DNA from: Streptomyces diastatochromogenes
Lineage (GTDB): Bacteria > Actinomycetota > Actinomycetes > Streptomycetales > Streptomycetaceae
Length of the DNA stretch: 42,813 nt
Assembly (NCBI GenBank): GCA_001550305.1
Contig: LRTP01000382.1
Span: forward strand, 1-42,813
Direction: 5' to 3'
Shown: positions 1-10,235 of the stretch, one piece after another
Layout of the letters: the number at the start of each line of letters is the position of its first letter
How positions within the stretch are numbered: position 1 is the first letter of the stretch
Made by a program: the position numbers and the translations under genes
The notes under the pieces: generated by a model
Databases searched by the model: none
Told to the model about the DNA's origin: nothing
What the model saw: the letters and a program-made list of their open reading frames with translations, nothing else

Positions 1-1346
1 TCTACCGCCGGCCCCCGGCGGGACTCGGGGCCCGGCGCCCGGAGGCGCTGCACCACCGGTGGCGGACCTGGCGGAGCCTCGGGGACGCGCTGGCCGCGCG
101 GGTCGAGGCGGGCACGATCAGGCATCTGGCGGACCATCACGTGTGGTGCGTCGAAGCCGTGGAACCTGGGGAACTCTTCGAGCCCGCCGTCCCCGAGGCA
201 CCGCCGGACACCGCGCCGCCCCCTGCCCGGCCCGGCTCGGCCCGCTTCGTCGTGCACGCGCTGCTCGGCCCCCTCCAGGAGGAGCCCGTCACCGTCCGCG
301 CCGACGCCGTGCTTCTGGCCACCGGTGGGTACGAGAAGGTGCTGCCGTTCCCTGGCTGGACCCTCCCCGGGGTCGTCACCGCCGGTGGTGCGCAGGCCAT
401 GCTGAAGGGCGGCCTCGCCGTCCCCGGACAGCGGGCGGTCGTGGCGGGGACCGGGCCCCTGCTGCTGCCCGTGGCGACCGGACTCGCCGCGGCGGGGGTC
501 GAGGTCGCCGCCCTCGTCGAGTCCGCCGACCCGAAGGCGTTCCTGCGGCGGGCCGTGGCACTGGCCGCACAGCCCGGGAAGGTCGCCGAAGGAGTGCGGT
601 ACGGCGCCCAACTCCTGCGGCACCACGTCAGATTGCTCCCACGGCACACCGTCGTCGCGGCACACGGCGAGCGGCGGCTCGACGCCGTGACCGTCGCCGC
701 GCTCGACACCCACGGACGGGTCGGGCCCGGCACCCGGCGGCGCATCGCGTGCGACACGCTCGCCGTCGGTCACGGCATGCTGGCGCACATCGACCTCGCC
801 GAGTCGCTCGGCTGCCGTATCGACGGCCTGGACGTCGCCGTGGACGAGGAGCAGCGCACCGACGTGCCGGGCGTATGGGCCGCGGGCGAGACCACCGGCA
901 TCGGCGGCGCGGCGCTGTCGCTCGCCGAGGGGCACATCGCGGGAGGCTCGGCCGCGGCCCGGCTGACGGGGACGCGGCCCGACCCGCGCACGTGGGCGCG
1001 CGCCGCCAGGTCCCGCAGGAGAGCACGGGAGTTCTTCGCCGCGCTCGACACCGTCTACGCGCCGCCCGCGCACTGGACGGAGCAGGTCACCGACGACACC
1101 GTCGTGTGCCGCTGCGAGGAGGTCACCGCCGGTGCGGTCAGGAACGCCGTCGACGAGCTCGGCGCCGGCGACGTAAGGACCGTGAAACTGCTCACCCGCG
1201 CGGGGATGGGCTGGTGCCAGGGCCGGATGTGCGAGCCCGCCGTCGCCGGACTCGCCGGCTGCGAACAGACGCCCGCGCGGCGGTTGTTGGCACGCCCGGT
1301 ACCGCTCGGGGTGCTGGCGAGGGCCGGCGATCCCGAGGACGACTGA
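1..1346 (+). CDS. FAD-dependent oxidoreductase, HcnB/D-hydroxyproline dehydrogenase-like subunit (5' end outside window)
   Basis: The reading frame is open from base 3 and stops at TGA 1344-1346, so the start and the N-terminal FAD fold lie before the window. About 447 residues are visible. They include a dinucleotide-binding stretch (AVVAGTGPLLLPVATGLAAA), the FAD-contacting C-terminal motif GVWAAGETTGIGG, and near the C-terminus a BFD-like [2Fe-2S] domain with Cys pairs in VVCRCEEV and GWCQGRMC. This layout is that of the large FAD/Fe-S subunit of hydrogen-cyanide-synthase-like amine dehydrogenases, a family that includes D-hydroxyproline dehydrogenase. With the deaminase and epimerase just downstream, the inferred role is oxidation of cis-4-hydroxy-D-proline to 1-pyrroline-4-hydroxy-2-carboxylate. 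Partner subunits would be expected upstream of the window. The family call is firm; the substrate rests on context. Confidence 0.85.
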   Translation, partial: YRRPPAGLGARRPEALHHRWRTWRSLGDALAARVEAGTIRHLADHHVWCVEAVEPGELFEPAVPEAPPDTAPPPARPGSARFVVHALLGPLQEEPVTVRADAVLLATGGYEKVLPFPGWTLPGVVTAGGAQAMLKGGLAVPGQRAVVAGTGPLLLPVATGLAAAGVEVAALVESADPKAFLRRAVALAAQPGKVAEGVRYGAQLLRHHVRLLPRHTVVAAHGERRLDAVTVAALDTHGRVGPGTRRRIACDTLAVGHGMLAHIDLAESLGCRIDGLDVAVDEEQRTDVPGVWAAGETTGIGGAALSLAEGHIAGGSAAARLTGTRPDPRTWARAARSRRRAREFFAALDTVYAPPAHWTEQVTDDTVVCRCEEVTAGAVRNAVDELGAGDVRTVKLLTRAGMGWCQGRMCEPAVAGLAGCEQTPARRLLARPVPLGVLARAGDPEDD

Positions 1347-1386
1347 CCACCTTCGTACCGCCCCGTCCCACCGCGACCGATCGTCA

Positions 1387-1398
1387 GTGAAATGTCAC
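1387..1398. promoter_or_regulatory. Candidate operator half-site upstream of the deaminase gene
   Basis: The 73-bp gap between the dehydrogenase and the deaminase contains GTGA-AATG-TCAC. Its right part carries ATGTCAC, identical to each half of the perfect palindrome at 3384-3397 upstream of the GntR gene. Inference: a weaker site for the same regulator. Confidence 0.35.
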
Positions 1399-1419
1399 AC
1401 ACCACGGAGGGAACCGTTC

Positions 1420-2316
1420 ATGACCACCACCGAGAACCGTCCCTGGCGCGGCGTCCTCGTCGCCACCGCGCTCCCGCTGAACGATGACCTCTCCGTCGAC
1501 TACGACCGCTATGCGCGGCACTGCGCCTGGCTCGTCGAGAACGGCTGCGACGGGGTCGTGCCGAACGGCTCGCTCGGCGAGTACCAGGTGCTCACGCCCG
1601 AGGAGCGTGCGAAGGTCGTCGAGACGGCGGTGTCGGCGATCGGCGGCTCCCGCGTGATGCCCGGCGTCGCCGCCTACGGCTCCGCCGAGGCCCGCCGCTG
1701 GGCCGAGCAGGCCCGCGACGCCGGCTGCCGGTCCGTGATGCTGCTGCCGCCGAACGCCTACCGCGCCGACGAGCGTTCCGTCCTCGCCCACTACGAGGCG
1801 GTCGCCGAGGTGGGCGTCCCGGTCGTCGCGTACAACAACCCCATCGACACCAAGGTCGACCTGGTGCCCGAACTGCTCGCGAAGCTGCACGCGGAGGGGT
1901 ACATCCACGGCGTCAAGGAGTTCTCCGGCGATGTCCGCCGCGCCTACCGGATCGCCGAACTCGCCCCCGAACTCGACCTGTTGATCGGCGCCGACGATGT
2001 CCTGCTGGAGCTGGCCGTCGCGGGCGCCAAGGGCTGGGTGGCCGGCTACCCGAACGCGCTGCCCGCCGCGAGCGTCGAGCTCTACCACGCGGCCGTCGAG
2101 GGCGACCTCGACACGGCACGGCTGCTCTACCGCCGGCTGCACCCGCTGCTGCGCTGGGACTCCCGGGTCGAGTTCGTCCAGGCCATCAAGCTGTCCATGG
2201 ACATCGTGGGCCGACACGGCGGGCGGGTGCGTCCACCGCGCGTCCCGCTGCTGCCCGAGCAGGAGGCCACGGTCCGCGCCGCCACCGAGAAGGCCCTCGC
2301 CGCCGGTCTCGCCTGA
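1420..2316 (+). CDS. DapA-family 1-pyrroline-4-hydroxy-2-carboxylate deaminase (probable)
   Basis: This is a 298-residue class I aldolase-fold protein of the dihydrodipicolinate synthase/N-acetylneuraminate lyase family, at normal length. The Schiff-base lysine is Lys166 in the GVKEFSGD motif and the catalytic tyrosine is Tyr138 in VVAYNNP. The usual DapA GTTGE signature is replaced by NGSLGEY, which argues against true dihydrodipicolinate synthase. The ATG at 1420 is preceded by GGAGGG; an ATG 33 bases upstream lacks a ribosome site. In hydroxyproline catabolism this family deaminates 1-pyrroline-4-hydroxy-2-carboxylate to 2-oxoglutarate semialdehyde, which fits the dehydrogenase before it and the epimerase after it. 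Other lyase activities are possible in this broad family. Confidence 0.8.
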   Translation: MTTTENRPWRGVLVATALPLNDDLSVDYDRYARHCAWLVENGCDGVVPNGSLGEYQVLTPEERAKVVETAVSAIGGSRVMPGVAAYGSAEARRWAEQARDAGCRSVMLLPPNAYRADERSVLAHYEAVAEVGVPVVAYNNPIDTKVDLVPELLAKLHAEGYIHGVKEFSGDVRRAYRIAELAPELDLLIGADDVLLELAVAGAKGWVAGYPNALPAASVELYHAAVEGDLDTARLLYRRLHPLLRWDSRVEFVQAIKLSMDIVGRHGGRVRPPRVPLLPEQEATVRAATEKALAAGLA

Positions 2317-2373
2317 GCGGCGCTCCTCGAGTGGGCCAAGTTCCCAGCGAACAGCAGGAGTTAGGGAGATCCC

Positions 2374-3375
2374 ATGCGCAGCAAACTCGTCCTGCACGCC
2401 GTCGACTCGCACACCGAGGGCATGCCCACCCGGGTGATCACCGGCGGCATCGGGACCATCCCCGGCGCGACCATGAACGAGCGGCGGCTGTACTTCCGCG
2501 AGCACCGCGACGACATCAAGCGGCTTCTGATGAACGAGCCGCGCGGCCACTCCGCGATGAGCGGCGCCATCCTCCAGCCGCCCACCCGCCCGGACTGCGA
2601 CTACGGCGTCCTCTACATCGAGGTGTCGGGCTACCTCCCGATGTGCGGGCACGGCACCATCGGCGTGGCGACCGTCCTGGTGGAGACGGGCATGGTCGAG
2701 GTCGTCGAGCCCGTCACCACGATCCGGCTCGACACCCCGGCCGGCCTCGTCGTCGCCGAGGTCGCGGTCGAGGACGGCGCCGCCCGCGCGGTCACGCTCA
2801 AGAACGTGCCGTCCTTCTCGGCGGGCCTCGACCGCAAGGCCACCCTGCCCGACGGCCGGACGGTGACGTACGACCTCGCGTACGGCGGCAACTTCTACGC
2901 CATTCTGCCGCTGGAGCGGTTCGGCCTGCCCTTCGACCGGTCGCGAAAGGAGGAGATCCTCGCCGCCGGACTGTCGCTGATGGCGGCCGTCAACGCCGAG
3001 GACGAGCCGGTCCACCCCGAGGACCCGTCCATCCGCGGCTGCCACCACGTCCACCTGTACGCGCCCGGCGCTACCGCCCGTCACTCGCGCCACGCCATGG
3101 CGATCCACCCCGGCTGGTTCGACCGCTCGCCCTGCGGTACGGGCACCAGCGCGCGCATGGCGCAACTGCACGCCCGCGGTGAACTCCCCCTGCACACGGA
3201 GTTCGTGAACGAGTCCTTCATCGGAACGCAGTTCACGGGACGACTGCTCGGTACGACCGAGGTCGCCGGAATCCCGGCGGTGCTGCCCAGCTTCACCGGC
3301 CGCGCCTGGATCACCGGCACCGCCCAGTACCTCCTGGACCCGACCGACCCCTTCCCGGCGGGCTTCGTGCTCTAG
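2374..3375 (+). CDS. 4-hydroxyproline 2-epimerase (proline racemase family)
   Basis: A 333-residue proline racemase-family enzyme. The two catalytic cysteines are present: Cys91 in the MCGHG motif and Cys254 in RSPCGTGTSAR. Having both makes a racemase/epimerase likely; the family's dehydratases have lost one. It would convert trans-4-hydroxy-L-proline to cis-4-hydroxy-D-proline in the cytoplasm without cofactor, feeding the dehydrogenase encoded at the window start. The ATG at 2374 follows a GGGAG ribosome site. It lies 57 bp after the deaminase gene and probably shares its transcript. Proline racemase activity cannot be excluded from sequence alone, but the neighbours favour hydroxyproline. 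Confidence 0.9.
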   Translation: MRSKLVLHAVDSHTEGMPTRVITGGIGTIPGATMNERRLYFREHRDDIKRLLMNEPRGHSAMSGAILQPPTRPDCDYGVLYIEVSGYLPMCGHGTIGVATVLVETGMVEVVEPVTTIRLDTPAGLVVAEVAVEDGAARAVTLKNVPSFSAGLDRKATLPDGRTVTYDLAYGGNFYAILPLERFGLPFDRSRKEEILAAGLSLMAAVNAEDEPVHPEDPSIRGCHHVHLYAPGATARHSRHAMAIHPGWFDRSPCGTGTSARMAQLHARGELPLHTEFVNESFIGTQFTGRLLGTTEVAGIPAVLPSFTGRAWITGTAQYLLDPTDPFPAGFVL

Positions 3376-3383
3376 AGATACTG

Positions 3384-3397
3384 ATGTCACGTGACAT
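3384..3397. promoter_or_regulatory. Perfect 14-bp palindrome, candidate GntR operator
   Basis: ATGTCACGTGACAT is a perfect inverted repeat in the 58-bp gap between the epimerase and GntR genes, 36 bp before the GntR start. Symmetric operators of this size are usual for FCD-type GntR regulators. Autoregulation is inferred. Confidence 0.6.
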
Positions 3398-3433
3398 TGC
3401 ACAAACCCGCCATGCCGTACGAGGAGTCGACCC

Positions 3434-4126
3434 ATGCCCGCCACGCGCAGCAGCGCACCCTCCGCCGCTCCCGCCGCCCTGCCCGTCCTCGGCGGCAAGA
3501 AGAGCAGCTACCGCGAGCGCGTCGCCGACGCCCTGCGGGCCGCGTTGATCGCGGGCGAACTGCGGGCCGGCGAGGTGTACTCCGCGCCGACGCTCGCCGC
3601 CCGCTTCGGCGTCTCGGCGACACCGGTGCGCGAGGCCATGCTCGACCTCGCCAAGGAGGGCCTGGTCGACACGGTGCCCAACAAGGGCTTCCGGGTCACC
3701 GCGGTCTCCGAGAAGCAGCTCGACGAGTACACCCACATCCGCTCGCTGATCGAGATCCCCACCACCGTGCAGCTGGCCACCACCGCGGATCCGGTCTCCC
3801 TGGAGGCGCTGCGCCCGGCCGCCCGGGAGATCGTGACCGCGGCGGCGGCCGGTGACCTCATCGCCTACGTCGAGGCGGACATCCGCTTCCACCTCGGTCT
3901 GCTCGCCCTCGCGGGCAACGCCCATCTGGTCGAGGTCGTCGGCGACCTGCGCAAGCGCTCGCGCCTGTACGGCCTCCACGCCCTGGTCGAGGCGGGCCGC
4001 CTCCAGGACTCCGCCGAGGAGCACCTCGAACTCCTCGACGCCCTTGTGGACCGCGACCCCGAGGCCGTACGGAGGGTCATGACCCGGCACCTGGGCCATG
4101 TCCGCGGCCTGTGGGCGGCCCACTAG
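3434..4126 (+). CDS. GntR-family transcriptional regulator, FCD subfamily
   Basis: A 230-residue regulator with an N-terminal winged helix (about residues 25-90, with APTLAARFGVSATPVREAM and the wing NKGFRVTAV) and an all-helical FCD ligand domain. The FCD domain keeps acidic/His residues typical of its metal site (EADIRFHLGLL, SAEEHLELLDAL, TRHLGHVRG). The ATG at 3434 follows GAGGAG. As the last gene of the hydroxyproline set, next to a palindromic operator, it most likely senses hydroxyproline or a pathway intermediate. FCD regulators are usually repressors, but the sign of control cannot be read from sequence. Confidence 0.88.
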   Translation: MPATRSSAPSAAPAALPVLGGKKSSYRERVADALRAALIAGELRAGEVYSAPTLAARFGVSATPVREAMLDLAKEGLVDTVPNKGFRVTAVSEKQLDEYTHIRSLIEIPTTVQLATTADPVSLEALRPAAREIVTAAAAGDLIAYVEADIRFHLGLLALAGNAHLVEVVGDLRKRSRLYGLHALVEAGRLQDSAEEHLELLDALVDRDPEAVRRVMTRHLGHVRGLWAAH

Positions 4127-4151
4127 GTCCGACTGGGCCAAGTGAGTGTTA

Positions 4152-4186
4152 CGCAAGCAGTTTGCATTTCTTGCGCTATTCTTGCG
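4152..4186. promoter_or_regulatory. Repeated CGCAAG/CTTGCG sites at the LacI gene start
   Basis: CGCAAG at 4152-4157 faces CTTGCG at 4170-4175, and a second CTTGCG at 4181-4186 ends three bases before the LacI start codon. Another CGCAAG/CTTGCG pair lies at 5169-5174 and 5231-5236, before the sugar-binding protein gene. These look like LacI-family operator half-sites. Autoregulation and control of the transport operon are inferred. Confidence 0.5.
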
Positions 4187-4189
4187 CTC

Positions 4190-5188
4190 ATGACGCGACG
4201 ACTTGCTCAGGTGGCGAAGAAGGTCGGGGTCAGCGAGGCCACGGTCAGCCGGGTGCTCAACGGGAAGCCCGGTGTCTCCGACTCCACCCGGCAGGCGGTG
4301 CTCTCGGCGCTGGACGTGCTCGGCTACGAGCGGCCCACCCAGCTGCGCGGTGAGCGAGCGCGGCTCGTGGGGCTCGTCCTGCCCGAGCTGCAGAACCCGA
4401 TCTTCCCGGCGTTCGCCGAAGTGATCGGCGGGGCGCTCGCCCAGCTCGGGCTGACGCCGGTGCTCTGCACCCAGACCAAGGGCGGCGTCTCCGAGGCGGA
4501 CTATGTGGAGCTGCTGCTCCAACAGCAGGTCTCCGGAGTGGTGTTCGCGGGCGGACTGTACGCGCAGGCCGACGCCCCGCACGAGCACTACCGGCAGCTC
4601 GCGGACCGCAACATCCCGGTGGTGCTGGTCAACGCGGCCATCGAGCACCTCGGCTTCCCGTGCGTCTCCTGCGACGACGCCGTGGCGGTCGAACAGGCCT
4701 GGCGCCACCTCGTCTCGCTCGGCCACGAGCGCATCGGTCTGGTGCTCGGACCCGCCGACCACATGCCCTCGGCGCGGAAGCTGGCGGCGGCCCGCGCGCT
4801 CGCGCCCGAGCTGCCCGACGCGCACATCGCGCGGGCCATGTTCTCGATCGAGGGCGGCCACGCGGCGGCCGCCCGGCTCATCGACCGCGGGGTCACCGGA
4901 TTCATCTGCGCCAGCGACCCGCTCGCCCTCGGTGTCGTGCGCGCCGCCCGGCGCAAGGGACTCGGCGTGCCCTCACAGGTGTCCGTCGTCGGCTACGACG
5001 ACTCCGCGCTGATGAACTGCACCGAGCCGCCCCTGACCACCGTCCGCCAGCCCATCGAGTCGATGGGCCGGGCGGCCGTCGAGCTGCTCAACGCGCAGAT
5101 CGGCGGGAGCAGCGTCACCGCCGAAGAGCTTTTGTTCGAGCCGGAGTTGGTGGTCCGGGGGTCCACCGCGCAAGCGCCCCGCCTCTGA
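4190..5188 (+). CDS. LacI-family transcriptional repressor of an alpha-glucoside operon
   Basis: A 332-residue LacI/GalR protein at standard length. The N-terminal helix-turn-helix is textbook (LAQVAKKVGVSEATVSRVLNGKPGVS, positions about 5-30 in two parts), followed by the hinge helix and a periplasmic-binding-like sugar domain that ends with the family motif VSVVGYDDSALM. The ATG at 4190 is chosen because the HTH begins at once; an ATG at 4142 would add 16 unrelated residues. No ribosome site precedes 4190, so translation may be leaderless, which is common in actinomycetes. The divergent half-sites and the downstream transporter and GH13 genes make it the likely repressor of that operon. Confidence 0.9.
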   Translation: MTRRLAQVAKKVGVSEATVSRVLNGKPGVSDSTRQAVLSALDVLGYERPTQLRGERARLVGLVLPELQNPIFPAFAEVIGGALAQLGLTPVLCTQTKGGVSEADYVELLLQQQVSGVVFAGGLYAQADAPHEHYRQLADRNIPVVLVNAAIEHLGFPCVSCDDAVAVEQAWRHLVSLGHERIGLVLGPADHMPSARKLAAARALAPELPDAHIARAMFSIEGGHAAAARLIDRGVTGFICASDPLALGVVRAARRKGLGVPSQVSVVGYDDSALMNCTEPPLTTVRQPIESMGRAAVELLNAQIGGSSVTAEELLFEPELVVRGSTAQAPRL

Positions 5189-5346
5189 GATCCATTCTGC
5201 TGTCAAATAATTCCAGATTCTGCGCGACATCTTGCGAACCCTTGTCGGCGGTGCTTGAGTGTGCGGCGCCAGTACACGGCGGTGCGCCAGATCAAGGTGG
5301 CGTGCCCCCGTGGGCCTTCCTCGCTCCTGCCCAAAGGGGTCCACCG
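5189..5346 (+). promoter_or_regulatory. Leader/promoter region of the sugar transport operon
   Basis: This 158-bp gap separates the LacI and binding-protein genes. It has an AT-rich stretch around 5200-5220 and a CTTGCG half-site at 5231-5236, and ends with an AAAGGGG ribosome site before the ATG at 5347. I cannot assign a -35/-10 pair with confidence. Confidence 0.4.
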
Positions 5347-6696
5347 ATGAGAAGTACCGGGTTCCGCCGTACCTTCGTCGTACTCACGGCGTCCGCCCTC
5401 GCGCTCACCGCCACCGCCTGCGGTGGCAGCGGCGACGGCTCCGCGGGTGGCAAGACCCGCATCACGGTCAACTGCATGCCTCCGAAGAGCGCCAAGGTCG
5501 ACCGCTCGTTCTTCGAGGCCGACATCAAGGCGTTCGAGAAGCAGAACCCGGACATCGACGTCGTCGCGCACGACGCGTTCCCCTGCCAGGACCCCAAGAC
5601 GTTCGACGCCAAGCTCGCCGGCGGCCAGATGGAGGACGTCTTCTACACGTACTTCACCGATTCCAAGCACGTCGTCGACATCAACCAGGCCGCCGACATC
5701 ACGTCGTACGTCAAGGACCTCAAGAGCTACGGCACCATCCAGCAGCAACTGCGCGACATCTACACCGTCGACGGCAAGATCTACGGAGTGCCGCGCACCG
5801 GCTACTCGATGGGACTCATCTACAACCGCAAGCTCTTCCAGAAGGCCGGTCTCGACCCCGACAAGCCCCCGGCGACCTGGGAAGAAGTGCGCGCGGACGC
5901 CAAGAAGATAGCCGCGCTCGGCGGCGGCACCGTCGGCTACGCCGACTACAGCGCCCAGAACCAGGGCGGCTGGCACTTCACCGCCGAGATGTACTCGCAG
6001 GGCGGCGACGTCGTCACGCCGGACGGCAAGAAGGCCAGCGTAGACACCCCGGAGGGCAAGGCCGTCCTGCAGAACCTGCACGACATGCGCTGGAGCGACA
6101 ACTCCATGGGCAGCAAGCAGCTCCTCGTCATCAACGACGTCCAGCAGCTGATGGGCTCCGGCAAGCTCGGCATGTACCTCTCCGCGCCCGACAACATCCC
6201 GATCCTCGTCAAGGAGAAGGGCGGCAACTACGACGACCTCGCCCTCGCGCCCATGCCCGGCGGCAAGGGCACGCTCATCGGCGGCGACGGCTACATGTTC
6301 AACAAGAAGGACAGCCCCGAGCAGATCAAGGCGGGCCTGAAGTGGCTCGACCACATGTTCCTCACCCCCGGAGCGGGCTTCCTCGGCGACTACGCCCGCG
6401 CCAAGCAGAACAACGCCCCCGTCGGCCTCCCCGAGCCCCGGCTCTTCACCGGCGCCGCCGACGCGAAGGACCAGCAGGTCAAGAAGGCCAACGCCAATGT
6501 GCCCGTGAAGAACTACCAGGCCTTCCTGGACGGCAACCAGAGCCTGCAGATGAAGATCGAGCCGCCCCAGGCCCAGCAGATCTACTCGGTCCTCGACGGA
6601 GCCGTCTCCGCGGTCCTCACCAAGAAGGACGCGAACATCGACCAGCTCCTCAAGGACGCCTCCGGGAAGATCGACTCCATCCTGGCCCGGGGCTGA
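5347..6696 (+). CDS. ABC transporter sugar-binding lipoprotein (family 1)
   Basis: A 449-residue extracellular solute-binding protein of the MalE type. The N-terminus has a basic start (MRSTGFRR), a hydrophobic core and a lipobox with the modified cysteine at Cys25 (TATAC-GG). It should be anchored outside the membrane and deliver a sugar to the two permeases that follow. The body shows family features such as PRTGYSMGLIYNRKLFQKAG and a Trp/Tyr-rich ligand surface. The ATG follows AAAGGGG. The stop is 8 bases before the next start, so the genes are cotranscribed. The GH13 gene in the operon suggests an alpha-linked glucoside; the exact sugar is not readable. Confidence 0.92.
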   Translation: MRSTGFRRTFVVLTASALALTATACGGSGDGSAGGKTRITVNCMPPKSAKVDRSFFEADIKAFEKQNPDIDVVAHDAFPCQDPKTFDAKLAGGQMEDVFYTYFTDSKHVVDINQAADITSYVKDLKSYGTIQQQLRDIYTVDGKIYGVPRTGYSMGLIYNRKLFQKAGLDPDKPPATWEEVRADAKKIAALGGGTVGYADYSAQNQGGWHFTAEMYSQGGDVVTPDGKKASVDTPEGKAVLQNLHDMRWSDNSMGSKQLLVINDVQQLMGSGKLGMYLSAPDNIPILVKEKGGNYDDLALAPMPGGKGTLIGGDGYMFNKKDSPEQIKAGLKWLDHMFLTPGAGFLGDYARAKQNNAPVGLPEPRLFTGAADAKDQQVKKANANVPVKNYQAFLDGNQSLQMKIEPPQAQQIYSVLDGAVSAVLTKKDANIDQLLKDASGKIDSILARG

Positions 6697-6704
6697 CCAG
6701 GCGT

Positions 6705-7676
6705 ATGAAGACCGCATCGAAGCCCGTGGTGCTCCCTCCGGCCGCCGTCGGCGCGCCGGAGGCGCCGCGGTCGGCCGGGCGCCGGGCTGGGGGCCCATGG
6801 CGCCGGCGCCTGGCCGACCAGTCCCGCGCGTACGCCTTCCTCGTCGGCGGCCTGCTCTGCTTCGCGCTGTTCTCCTGGTACCCCGCGATCCGCGCGGTCG
6901 TGATCGCCTTCCAGAAGTACACGCCGGGCTCACCGCCCCAGTGGGTCGGCACCGCCAACTTCACCCGTGTCTTCCACGACCCGGAGTTCACCGCGGCCTG
7001 GCGCAACACGTTCACCTTCACGCTCCTCGCCCTGCTCATCGGCTTCGCCGTCCCGTTCGTGATGGCCCTGGTCCTCAACGAACTCCGGCACGCGAAGGCC
7101 TTCTTCAGGGTCGTGGTGTACCTGCCGGTGATGATCCCGCCGGTGGTCAGCGCCCTGCTGTGGAAGTGGTTCTACGATCCCGGAGCGGGCCTCGCCAACG
7201 AGGCACTGCGCTTTCTGCACCTGCCCACCTCGAACTGGTCCAACGGCGCCGACACCGCGCTCGTCTCCCTGGTCATCGTGGCGACCTGGGCCAACATGGG
7301 CGGCACGGTCCTGATCTACCTGGCCGCGCTCCAGGGCATCCCGGGGGAGCTGTACGAGGCGGCGGAACTGGACGGCGCGAACATCCTCCAGCGCATCCGG
7401 CACGTGACGATCCCGCAGACCCGGTTCATCGTGCTCATGCTGATGCTGCTTCAGATCATCGCCACCATGCAGGTCTTCACCGAGCCGTTCGTCATCACCG
7501 GCGGCGGCCCCGAGAACGCCACGGTCACCGTCCTCTACCTCATCTACAAGTACGCGTTCCTCTACAACGACTTCGGCGGCGCGTGCGCGCTGAGCGTCAT
7601 GCTCCTCGTGCTGCTCGGCCTCTTCTCCGCGGTCTATCTGCGGCTGACCCGCTCGTCGGGGGAGGAGTACTCATGA
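6705..7676 (+). CDS. Sugar ABC transporter permease (MalF/UgpA type)
   Basis: A 323-residue integral membrane protein with about six helices. The first starts near residue 43 (AYAFLVGGLLCFALFSWYP) after a basic, Pro/Ala-rich N-terminus. The binding-protein-dependent transport signature (EAA loop) reads EAAELDGANILQRIRHVTIP and contacts the ATPase subunit. The ATG at 6705 follows the binding-protein stop by 8 bases. The stop codon overlaps the next permease start (ATGA). It forms the channel heterodimer with that permease. Confidence 0.93.
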   Translation: MKTASKPVVLPPAAVGAPEAPRSAGRRAGGPWRRRLADQSRAYAFLVGGLLCFALFSWYPAIRAVVIAFQKYTPGSPPQWVGTANFTRVFHDPEFTAAWRNTFTFTLLALLIGFAVPFVMALVLNELRHAKAFFRVVVYLPVMIPPVVSALLWKWFYDPGAGLANEALRFLHLPTSNWSNGADTALVSLVIVATWANMGGTVLIYLAALQGIPGELYEAAELDGANILQRIRHVTIPQTRFIVLMLMLLQIIATMQVFTEPFVITGGGPENATVTVLYLIYKYAFLYNDFGGACALSVMLLVLLGLFSAVYLRLTRSSGEEYS

Positions 7677-8554
7677 GCAGCGGCACCCGCACCCTGGTCT
7701 CCCCGCTCACCCTCGCCCGCCCCCGCGGCAAGGCCCTCTACTGGACCGTCTTCACGGCCGTCGTCCTGCTCTTCGCGCTCGCCTTCCTCTTCCCGGTCTA
7801 CTGGATGGTCACCGGCGCGATGAAGTCCCCGGACGAGGTGACGCGGACCCCGCCGACCCTCGTGCCCCAGGCATGGCATCTCAGCGGCTACACCGACGCC
7901 TGGGACCTGATGGACCTGCCCACCCACCTGTGGAACACGGTGGTGCAGGCGGCCGGCGCCTGGCTGCTCCAGCTCGTGTTCTGCACGGCCGCCGCGTACG
8001 CCCTCTCCAGGCTGAAGCCGGCCTTCGGCAAGGTGATCCTCGGCGGCATCCTCGCCACCCTGATGGTCCCGGCGCAGGCGCTCGTCGTACCGAAGTACCT
8101 GACCGTCGCCGACCTTCCGCTGATCCACACCAGCCTGCTCAACGACCCGCTCGGCATCTGGCTGCCCGCCGTGGCCAACGCCTTCAACCTCTATCTCCTC
8201 AAGCGCTTCTTCGACCAGATCCCGCGCGATGTCCTGGAGGCCGCCGAGATCGACGGCGCCGGACGGCTGCGCACCCTCTGGTCCATCGTGCTGCCCATGT
8301 CCCGCCCCGTCCTGGGCGTCGTGTCGATCTTCGCCCTGGTCGCCGTCTGGCAGGACTTCCTCTGGCCGTTGATGGTCTTCTCCGACACCGACAAGCAGCC
8401 GATCAGCGTGGCCCTCGTCCAGCTGTCGCAGAACATCCAGCTGACCGTGCTCATCGCCGCGATGGTGATCGCCAGCATCCCCATGGTCCTGATGTTCCTG
8501 GTGTTCCAGCGGCACATCATCGCCGGGATCAGCGCGGGCAGCACGAAGGGCTGA
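7673..8554 (+). CDS. Sugar ABC transporter permease (MalG/UgpE type)
   Basis: A 293-residue permease with about six helices and the EAA loop EAAEIDGAGRLRTLWSIVLP. It begins at an ATG overlapping the stop of the preceding permease, so translation is coupled. It is the second half of the importer channel. No ATP-binding gene follows. In Streptomyces, sugar importers of this class often share a single ATPase (MsiK) encoded elsewhere, and that is the likely arrangement here. Confidence 0.93.
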   Translation: MSSGTRTLVSPLTLARPRGKALYWTVFTAVVLLFALAFLFPVYWMVTGAMKSPDEVTRTPPTLVPQAWHLSGYTDAWDLMDLPTHLWNTVVQAAGAWLLQLVFCTAAAYALSRLKPAFGKVILGGILATLMVPAQALVVPKYLTVADLPLIHTSLLNDPLGIWLPAVANAFNLYLLKRFFDQIPRDVLEAAEIDGAGRLRTLWSIVLPMSRPVLGVVSIFALVAVWQDFLWPLMVFSDTDKQPISVALVQLSQNIQLTVLIAAMVIASIPMVLMFLVFQRHIIAGISAGSTKG

Positions 8555-8584
8555 CACCGACCCCGCAACAGAAAGGCAGGCACC

Positions 8585-10177
<1,593 letters not shown>

Positions 10178-10235
10178 GACCGCGTCGACTCATTACACCC
10201 AGGGCACCCTCGCTCGACTGAGGTGGAGGCGTTAA

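Noticed and set aside
1384..3498. Very long open frame on the minus strand across the hydroxyproline genes
   Set aside because: It is antisense to three genes with catalytic motifs and has no domain of its own. High GC with biased third positions keeps the opposite strand free of stops.
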